Below, in pieces: positions 7,724 through 16,800 of a stretch of 64,000 nucleotides of DNA. Position 1 is the first letter of the stretch. Each line of letters starts with the position of its first letter. Under the pieces are notes generated by a model that was given only the letters and a program-made list of their open reading frames with translations, ran no database searches and was not told the DNA's origin. Source of the DNA: Microcoleus sp. FACHB-68. GTDB taxonomy: Bacteria; Cyanobacteriota; Cyanobacteriia; Cyanobacteriales; Oscillatoriaceae. The stretch spans positions 1,178,001 through 1,242,000 of the forward strand of contig NZ_JACJOT010000008.1 in assembly GCF_014695715.1 (NCBI RefSeq), read 5' to 3'. Position numbers and translations under genes: made by a program.

Positions 7724-10700
7724 ATGCTTAATGCCATCCTCAAGTGGTCAATTGTCCAGCGCTGGTTGGTTGTCTTAGGGGCAATTATCGTCACCGTTTT
7801 AGGCGCTTATAACCTAACGCAAATGCCCTTAGATGTTTTTCCCAACTTTGCTCCTCCCCAAGTTGAGATTCAAACAGAAGCACCAGGATTAGCACCTGAA
7901 GAAGTGGAATCCCTCGTCACATTACCGATTGAAAGTGCCGTCAATGGCACTCCAGGCGTAACAACAGTGCGATCTTCCTCGGCTGCCGGCATCTCTGTTG
8001 TCAAAGTAATTTTTAGCTGGGGAACCAATGTCTATCAAGCCAGACAGTTAGTAACAGAAAGATTGCAGCAAGCCAGCGAAAAACTTCCAGAAAGTGTTGA
8101 GCAACCGCAAATTTCTCCCATTAGTTCCCCCATTGGCACCATTTTGCAATACGCTTTCACGGCGGAAACTACGCCATTAATGGAAGTGCGGAGACTGGTT
8201 GATCGTGATATTACCAACCGTCTGCTAGCCGTTCCTGGTATTTCTCAAGTCGTCGTTTATGGCGGAGATATCCGTCAGTATCAAGTGCTGGTTATTCCCG
8301 CTAAATTAAAAGCCTTTAATGTTTCCTTAGCAGAAGTCACGGAAGCAGCCGAAGCAGCTAACACCAATGCAGCCGGTGGCTTTTTGATTAGTCCAGATCG
8401 AGAATTATTAATTCGAGGAATTGGCAGGATTTCCTCAATTGAAGATTTAAAACAATCCGTTGTTACCACCCGGAATGGCACCCCCGTATTACTAAGCGAT
8501 GTGGCTGATGTGGAAATTGGAGCCGCATTAATGCGAGGTGATGGCAGTATTAATGGTGCGCGGGCAATTGTGGTGGTGATCGACAAACAACCCCAAGTTG
8601 ACACGCCGGCAGTTACGAAGGCGGTTGAAGCTGCGATGGCAGAACTTAAGCCTAGCCTACCTCAAGATGTTCAGTTTACCGTCACATTTCGGCAGGAAAA
8701 TTTTATCGATGATGCCATTGAAAATGTTTTGAGTGCTTTACGTGATGGCATCATTATTGTTTCGATTATTCTGTTGCTATTTTTGATGAATTGGCGCACT
8801 GCTATTATTACCCTGAGCGCAATTCCCCTATCTGTGCTAATTGGAATGATGATTCTCAATTTGTTTGGTCAAGGCATCAATACAATGACGCTAGGGGGAC
8901 TAGCCGTGGCAATTGGCTCAGTGGTAGATGACTCAATTGTGGATATGGAAAATGCCTACCGAGGATTGCGAAAAAATCAGTTAGCAGGAACGCCGGTTCA
9001 TCCGTTCCAAATTGTTTATGATACCTCCGTGGAAGTGCGCGTTAGTGTGATATTTTCAACCGTGATTATCGCTGTCGTTTTTGCCCCTATTTTTACCCTA
9101 ACTGGAGTTGAAGGTCGAATTTTTGCGCCAATGGGTGTGGCTTATTTAATCTCGATTTTTGCTTCAACCTTTGTGGCAATGACACTCTCACCGGCATTAT
9201 GTGCCATCTTGTTAGCTAAGCAGCAATTACCGGAAGATGAAACCTGGGTTTCGCGGTTTTCTCAAAGGCTATATCGACCTCTTCTAAAATTTTCTCTAAA
9301 TTTCCCCAAGATTATCTTGATGATAGCGATTGCTTCATTTATCGCTTCCCTAATTGTTCTAACTTCTTTAGGACGGGTATTCTTGCCGGAGTTTCAAGAG
9401 CGATCGCTTGTTAATGCGATGCTGCTGTATCCTGGTGTTTCTTTAGAAGCGACAAATCAGGCGGGATTCGCCATTCAAGACGCGCTTAAGAATGACAGCC
9501 GGTTTGAGTCGGTGCAGTTACGTTCTGGACGTGCACCGGGAGATGCAGATGCCGGCGGCGTTAATTTAGGACACGTTGATATCGAAATTAGCGATGAAGG
9601 GATGAGAAATCGGCAGGCAACGGTTGAGAAAGTTAGAGAAGAATTTGCTAAATTGCCCGGTGTCGCGCCGAGTATTGGGGGCTTTATTTCTCACCGCATG
9701 GATGAAGTTTTATCTGGGGTTAGAAGTGCAATTGCGGTGAAAATCTTTGGCCCTGAACTGGATGAATTACGCAGAATTGGCGCTGAAGTTCAAACAGCCA
9801 TGCGCGAAATTGAAGGAATCGTGGATTTGCAGCTTGAACCTCAAGTTCCTATCAAACAGTTACAAATTCAATTTGACCGGCTCTCTGCCGCTCGTTATGG
9901 TCTTTCGATTGGTAACTTATCAGAAACAATTGAAACGGCATTAAATGGGCGAGTGGTTTCTCAAGTGCTGAAAGAACAGCAATTATTTGATTTATTAGTC
10001 TGGCTAAAAGAAGATTCTCGCCGCAATTTAGATACGATTCGAGATTTGTTAATTGATACACCGAGCGGGCAGAAAATTCCCCTAGGACAGGTTGCTAAAA
10101 TTGATTATGGAACCGGCCCGAATACCATCAATCGCGAAAATGTTTCTCGCTTAATCGTTGTTTCTGCCAATGTTGCCGGTCGAGATTTAGGCTCTGTGGT
10201 TGATGAGATTCAAGCCAAGGTGAAACAAGCGGTACAACTACCTCCTGGCTATTTTATCCAATACGGCGGTCAGTTTGAATCTGAACAGCGAGCGACGCAA
10301 AATTTGCTGGTATTCGGAACTTTAGCGCTTGTCGTTATCGCTGTTTTAATGTATTTTGCCGTCAAATCTATACCGGCAATGCTGATGATTATGATCAATC
10401 TACCCTTAGCGATCATTGGCGGCATTATTTCTGTCGCTTTGGGTGGCGGCATCCTCTCTGTTGCCTCGATGGTGGGATTCATTACGTTGTTTGGCGTAGC
10501 CACGCGCAACGGACTGCTGCTGGTGGAAAACTATAACAGCAAGTTTGCGATGGGTATGCCCTTGAAACAGGTGCTATTTGAGGGATCGATAGAGCGACTT
10601 GCAGCCATTTTGATGACTGCGCTCACTTCAGCATTGGGAATGGTGCCCCTCGTAATTGGCACAGGTGCCGGCAAGGAAATTTTGCAACCGTTGGCGGTAG

Positions 10701-10837
10701 TGGTGCTGGGCGGGTTATTTACCTCTACGGCATTAACGTTGCTGGTGCTGCCGGCACTTTATGCCCAGTTTGGGAAATTTTTAGTGCCGAAGCAAACACC
10801 GGCATCTCTTGAAGAGAAAAGTTGGAGTGGCGTTTGA
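7724..10837 (+). CDS. RND efflux pump permease, CusA/CzcA-like
   Basis: This inner-membrane permease of the resistance-nodulation-division superfamily exports substrates through a tripartite complex, driven by protons. The 1037-residue length, the N-terminal helix (residues 11-29), the periplasmic motif NLTQMPLDVFPNFAPPQVEI, and the fourth-helix motif GSVVDDSIVDMENA place it with the heavy-metal (HME) type rather than the AcrB type. The motif is closer to CusA than to CzcA, whose proton-relay region reads DFGxxxDGAVV; the metal specificity is not known. Two large periplasmic loops and twelve membrane helices fit the family. No membrane-fusion (HlyD/CusB) or outer-membrane (TolC) gene stands beside it, so these partners must be encoded elsewhere. 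The start is the ATG at 7724. It converges on the large kinase gene with only 19 bp between stops. Confidence 0.88.
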   Translation: MLNAILKWSIVQRWLVVLGAIIVTVLGAYNLTQMPLDVFPNFAPPQVEIQTEAPGLAPEEVESLVTLPIESAVNGTPGVTTVRSSSAAGISVVKVIFSWGTNVYQARQLVTERLQQASEKLPESVEQPQISPISSPIGTILQYAFTAETTPLMEVRRLVDRDITNRLLAVPGISQVVVYGGDIRQYQVLVIPAKLKAFNVSLAEVTEAAEAANTNAAGGFLISPDRELLIRGIGRISSIEDLKQSVVTTRNGTPVLLSDVADVEIGAALMRGDGSINGARAIVVVIDKQPQVDTPAVTKAVEAAMAELKPSLPQDVQFTVTFRQENFIDDAIENVLSALRDGIIIVSIILLLFLMNWRTAIITLSAIPLSVLIGMMILNLFGQGINTMTLGGLAVAIGSVVDDSIVDMENAYRGLRKNQLAGTPVHPFQIVYDTSVEVRVSVIFSTVIIAVVFAPIFTLTGVEGRIFAPMGVAYLISIFASTFVAMTLSPALCAILLAKQQLPEDETWVSRFSQRLYRPLLKFSLNFPKIILMIAIASFIASLIVLTSLGRVFLPEFQERSLVNAMLLYPGVSLEATNQAGFAIQDALKNDSRFESVQLRSGRAPGDADAGGVNLGHVDIEISDEGMRNRQATVEKVREEFAKLPGVAPSIGGFISHRMDEVLSGVRSAIAVKIFGPELDELRRIGAEVQTAMREIEGIVDLQLEPQVPIKQLQIQFDRLSAARYGLSIGNLSETIETALNGRVVSQVLKEQQLFDLLVWLKEDSRRNLDTIRDLLIDTPSGQKIPLGQVAKIDYGTGPNTINRENVSRLIVVSANVAGRDLGSVVDEIQAKVKQAVQLPPGYFIQYGGQFESEQRATQNLLVFGTLALVVIAVLMYFAVKSIPAMLMIMINLPLAIIGGIISVALGGGILSVASMVGFITLFGVATRNGLLLVENYNSKFAMGMPLKQVLFEGSIERLAAILMTALTSALGMVPLVIGTGAGKEILQPLAVVVLGGLFTSTALTLLVLPALYAQFGKFLVPKQTPASLEEKSWSGV

Positions 10838-10856
10838 AACGATTTGCCGCTTCGAT

Positions 10857-13800
10857 TTATCCCTGAGTATTATCCTCCAGTTGCCGGCTCAGACGTGCCA
10901 CCACCTGAATCAACTCATCCGTATCCACCGGCTTAGCCAAATGCTGCTGAAAACCGGCCTCAAGCACGCGCCGGCGATCCTCTTCCATCGCGTAGGCGGT
11001 TAGTGCCACCGCAGGGATTTTGCCGCCCCGATCCGCAGCCAAAGCTCTCACCTTACGGATCAACGAGTAGCCATCCTCCTCAGGCATTCCGATATCGCTA
11101 ACTAAAACATTGGGTTGAAATTGCTGTAAAGCGATAAATGCCGTATTCACGGAGGCCACTACCTTCACCTCAGCGCCACTTTGTTCGAGTGCTGTAACAA
11201 TAACGTCTCGCGTGTCAGCTTCATCATCAACGACAAGCACCCGGACGTTGGAGAGTGGGGCAGAGGCAGAGGAGGAGTGCAGGAGTGCAGGGGGATTTTC
11301 TTCTACCGGCTGCCTTTCCAAAAGTGGCAGCAACACGGTGAAGGTTGCCCCTTGTCCCTCACCCAAACTGTCAGCCTGGATCGTGCCGCCGTGCAGTTCG
11401 ACTAAATGGCGCACAATTGCCAAACCCAAACCCAGTCCGCCGTGCGCCCGTGTCGTTGAGCCATCCGCCTGACGGAAATACTCAAAAACATGGGGGAGAA
11501 AATCGCCTGGGATGCCAATGCCGGTGTCGCTGACTTGAATTTGAGCCATAGAACCGGCAGCCGCAAGGCGGATCGTCACACACCCTCCCGACGGGGTAAA
11601 CTTAATCGCATTTGAGAGCAAATTCCAGACAATCTGCTGTAACCGGCCTGGATCGGCTGAAATTAACTTCACCGTTGGATCAAGCAATCGCTCAATTTTA
11701 ATCGCCTTCGCTTCAGCAGCCGGTCGCATCGTATCAAGCGCCCCCTCAATGGTGGATGCTAAATTCACCGGCATTATATTCAGGCTGGTTTTGCCCCGCA
11801 GGATGCGCGAAACATCCAGCAAATCTTCTACCAGTTGAGTTTGCAGGCGGGCGTTGCGCTCAATTGTTTCCAGGGCGCGAGAAATGGTTGCTGCATTAAA
11901 GTTACGAGTCCGCAGCATCTGCGCCCAGCCCAAAATTGCATTCAGCGGCGAACGTAACTCATGAGAAAGTACCGCCAGAAACTCATCTTTAATTCGGTTC
12001 GCCGCTTCCGCTTCACCGCGTGCCTCCCGTTCACGAGCTAAAAGTTGCTCGCGTTCTGCCTCCAACTGCTTACGGTCGCTAATATCGGCAACAATTGACA
12101 GACAGCTCTTTTGGCCTTTTGCATCCCGCAGTTCAGTCGCCCAAACGGCGATATCAATCGGTGAACCGTCTTTTTTCTGCCGGCGCAACTCTACCCCAAT
12201 TAATTCCTCTCCTTGGCTAATGGTGGCGAGGTTTGCTAGAAATTCTTCTCGTTTGTCTTCTGGAACCGAAGGCAGAAAACAGCCCAGTGCTTCTTGTTCA
12301 CTCCAGCCAAAAATCCGCTCAGCGGCTGGATTCCATAAAGTTACAACCCCATCATTGAGATTAAACACCCGAATCCCCAAGGGGCAAGCTTGAATCAAGC
12401 TGTTAAGGGTTTGATTGGTTTCCCACAGCTTTTCAGAAGCTTGTTTGCGATCAGTAATATCCGTAATCATGGCGATTTCGCCCGTGAATTCTCCTCGCTC
12501 ATTAATAATGGCGTTGCTAGAATTCAGTGTCCACAGTTCAGAACCATCTTTGCGACGCCACCGGCATTCACTCAGTGCTTTAGTTCCTTGGGTTTGCCCC
12601 TCAATATTTCCCTCGGATACGATGCGGGCCGGCTCGTTCGTGAAGTCAGAAATCGGACGCCCCATCATCTCTTCCACGGTATAGCCCAGCATCTGAGCCA
12701 TGCGAGGATTCACGAAATCTGTGTACCCTTGGGCGTTAATTGTCCAAATTCCTTCATAAGACGTTTCAACGATGCGACGGTAGCGTTCCTCACTCTGCCG
12801 GCGCTCTGACTCGGCTTGTTTGAGTTGGGTTAAATTGAGAACAAAGCTGACCCCGCGATCCTGAGATCCCTCAAACATGACACCGCCGAGTACAACGGGA
12901 ATGCGGCTGCCGTCTTTGCAAATGTATTCCTTTTCTAGGGGACTCGCTGCCCCAGACTGCTTCATCTGAGCAATTGCCCCCTCACTGAGATGCAGATGTT
13001 CAGCAGGGGTCATGTCTTTCCAGTTGACTTTACCGGCTCGCAAATCTTCCTGGGTATAGCCCACCATCTGCAAAAAGGCATCATTGGCATCGGTAATGTT
13101 GCCGGTGGTGTCCCAAAAGATCGCGCCGATGACGTTGGACTCTACCAAGCGTCTAAAGCGGGATTCACTCTCGCGCAGCGCTTCCTCTGCCTGCTTGCGT
13201 TCGCTGATATCGATGCCAGAGCCAATGTAGCCGGCAAAACTGCCATCGGGAGCGTAAAGCGGCACGCCGGTATCGAAAATCCAGCGGTATTCACCATCGG
13301 CTCGTTGGTGCCGGTATTCGATTTGGAAGCCTTCCAGCCGGTTTAATGCCACCCTACACGCCTCCGCACAAGGTTGTACATCGTCAGGATGCCGCCCTTC
13401 ATACCAACCAAGGGAGAGTGCTTCTTCTAGGGTGTGGCCGGTAAAGTCTAGCCAAGGCTGGTTGAAATAGGTGCATTGCCCATCTGTGCCGGCCATCCAG
13501 ATAAATGCCGGTGAGTTATCTGCCATCGTGCGGAAGCAGGCTTCGCTTTGCTTGAGCGCATCTAGCGCCGTTTCAGCAGCAGCACGGGCTAATCGTTCAG
13601 CTTCAAACAGACGCGCTCGCTCTAGGGCTTGGGCGCACTGCTGGGCCAGCGCCAGCATAAAAGCACGGTCATCTTGATTGAATTGCCGATCCTCTGGAAA
13701 GCCCAAACCGATTCCGCCTACAACGCGCTCGTTCACGATCATCGGGATGGCAACTAAAGCGCCATCAGTGGCCGTGGCTTCTACATGGACAGACACTAGA

Positions 13801-16800
13801 TGGGGATACTGGGCGTTACGCTCTGCCTGTGTTTCCAGCACAATCGGCTGCCTGTGCCGCACCGCATCAGCAATGGGTACGGGCGCATCCGCTGCAAAAC
13901 GGGGCCATGCATCCACAACGTCTTGCGGGTAGCCCACGATCCGGATATTCTCAAATTCTGTGCCGGCTTCATTGAGCAAAGAGACGAGTCCGACATTTGC
14001 ATCCAGTACGGCTAATCCGGAAGTGAGGATCGCATCTGCCACTTCTGAGGCTGTCAGTGCTTCTGAAAGGGTGGCAGTCACGTATTGCAAACCGGCGATC
14101 CGTTCAGCGGTGCGCTCAGCTAGATGCCGGGTTTGCTGTTCTCGAACCAAAAGCTGAGCACGTTCAGACTCGATTTGTTTAGCGGCAGAAATATCACGAA
14201 TAAAGGCAGTCGTAGCCGGCCCATCCGGTAACTCAAACCGGGCAACATGAACCTGAAAAGGAAACACCGAGCCGTCCCTTCTTTGACCAAGGGTTTCATA
14301 ATTATTCGGAACGGTTTCCCCTCGCTCTCGTTGTCGAATTCTTTCAGTGATCTCCTCGCGGCACTGGGGCGCAATATCATTGAGCAGCGGTCTGCCTTGC
14401 ATTTCAGAGAGAGTGCTGTAGCCAAACATCTTGAGGTAAGCAGGGTTGGCGTACAAACTGACTCCGTTACGCGCGATGGAGATGCCCATTGGTGCGTTTT
14501 CAAACAACAAGCGGAAGCGCTCTTCACTCTGCCGCAGGGCTTCCTCAACCCGCTTGAGTTCAGTAATATCCCCCACGGTGACACCCGTGCCTAAGATTTC
14601 TCCACTGCCGGAACGGATCGGGTAGTAGCTTGCCAACCAGCGCTGCTGCTGATTAGGAGCAGCGCGTGTGTCGCCACTCACTTCTACATTTAAAATTGGC
14701 TCTCCGGTATTAAGGACTTGCCGGTGAAGTGCTCTGGTGATGGATGCTGTTTTTGCCGGCAAAATTTCCTCAAGGGTGCGCCCTAAGTGATCTGCCAAAG
14801 GAATGCCGTTGATCTCTGCGAGGCAACGATTGAGGCGCACAAAGCGCAGATCGCGATCCATAAAGGCAAACCCAACCGGCGCACTTTCCAGCAAGGCGTT
14901 GAGCAGTGCTAAGGACTCATCTTTGCGACGTTCTGCCTCCTGAACCTCGCGGTAAAGCAGCGCATTGTCGATGGCGACAGCAGCGCGGTGGGCTAAATCT
15001 TCAGCCAAGGCGAGATCGGCGGCAGTGTAATGACGCTCTGATTCGGCTATGGCAAAGGAAATTGCACCGAATACCCGCCCACGGGCAATCAGTGGCACGC
15101 TCATATAAGACTTGATCGCCAACGAGCGCAGCATCTCTAGGTGTTCTGCATCTAGGGCAGTGGCAACTAATACTTCATCGGGCATCTGTGGATACAGTTG
15201 TGATTGCCCTGTACGCAGTACCTTCACGATGGGGTGTTCCCCATTCGGGCCGGCTGGGTAGCGCTGTTCAATGTCACGCGCTAGCTGCTCTTTGATTGGG
15301 TTGGGATGAACTGCAGCCACCCGGCGGAATACCTCGTTGGTTTCGGCAATATCGACGACGCAATAATCTGCCAGAGTGGGAACCGCTAAACGCGCCACGC
15401 TGGAGAGAGTCGTTTCGTAGTCGAGGGAAGAAGCCAGCAGGGTACTCGCTTGCGATAGAAACTGCGCGGTTTGTTCGGCCCGCTTTTGATCCTCAATATC
15501 TGTACAAGTTCCAAACCACTTGATAATCTGGCCTTGTGCGTCGTGCATAGGTAACGCTCGTACCAAGTGCCAGCGATATTGCCCATCGGTTGAGTGCCGC
15601 AACCGAAATTCAACTTCGTACTTCGTGCCGGTGGTTAAGGAGTGCTGCCAGCGATCAAGACTGTGGGGGAGATCGTCTGAATGCAGCATCTGTTGCCATC
15701 CCCAGCCGATCAGGTTGTCAACGCTTAATCCGCTGTAGTTCGCAACACGCTGGTTCATGTAATCTAACTGGCCATCGGGTTGTGCCGTCCAGATTAGCTG
15801 GGGGATCGAGTCGGCGAGGAAGCGAAAACTTTCTTCGCTTTGGATCAGCGCTTGCTCTAGCTGTTTGCGCTCAGTGATATTTTCAAAGGCTATTCCCACA
15901 CAGCGATCGGGCAGGGGAAATGCTTTGATAGAAAAGAATTGCCCAGTAATCCGTTCATCGCTGTAAAGCACTTCTCCAAAGTCTTTGGCAATGCCGGTGT
16001 GAATGACTTCTGCATAATCTTGAGGCAATTGTGTCTCAAGCATTAGCGGGAAACTCTCAGCCAATGTGGTTCCGATCAACTCTTCCATCGCTATCCCGTT
16101 CGATTGACGGGCAGCGGGATTGCTTGCTATCAGCCGAAAAGAACCCAGATCCTTGCTATCTTCCAGTTGCCAAACGCTCAAGCCCACCGGCACATTTTTA
16201 ACAATGTCTGCATAAAGCTGGATGCGCTTTGAGGCGGCTCTTTGCTCGCTGATATCCTCAATCATGCCAAATCCGTAAAGCGGTTCAGCGTTATCGTCCC
16301 GAACCAGCGTCACGGTTAAATTCACCCACAAACTTTCTTGATTTTTTTTGATATATCGTTTTTCTAACTGATAAGTAGAAATTTTTCTCTCAAATAGTTG
16401 CTCAAGCAGCCGCATATCTGAGTCAATGTCTTCGGGATGGGTAATATCAACAAATGTCAGCTCGGTTAATTCTTCTGCGGTATACCCCAACATTTCGCAG
16501 AAAGTTGGATTGACATTAACGATTTGATAGTCCAAATTAGCGACAACAATTCCAATGGGTGAAGCTTCAAAAAAGGTGCGAAATCGCTCTTCACTGGCTC
16601 GCAAGTTCTCCTCAGCTAATTTTCGCTCGGTGATGTCATAAGAAGTGCCGACGCCGGCTACAATGCGCCCAGAACCATCCCGAATCGGGGCGGAATTGGC
16701 AATCATCGTGCCACGGCTGCCATCCCCCCGCACGATTTCCACCTCTTCGTTTATTACCACTTCTCCTGTTCTGATAGACCTTGCCAAGGGGATTTCTTCG

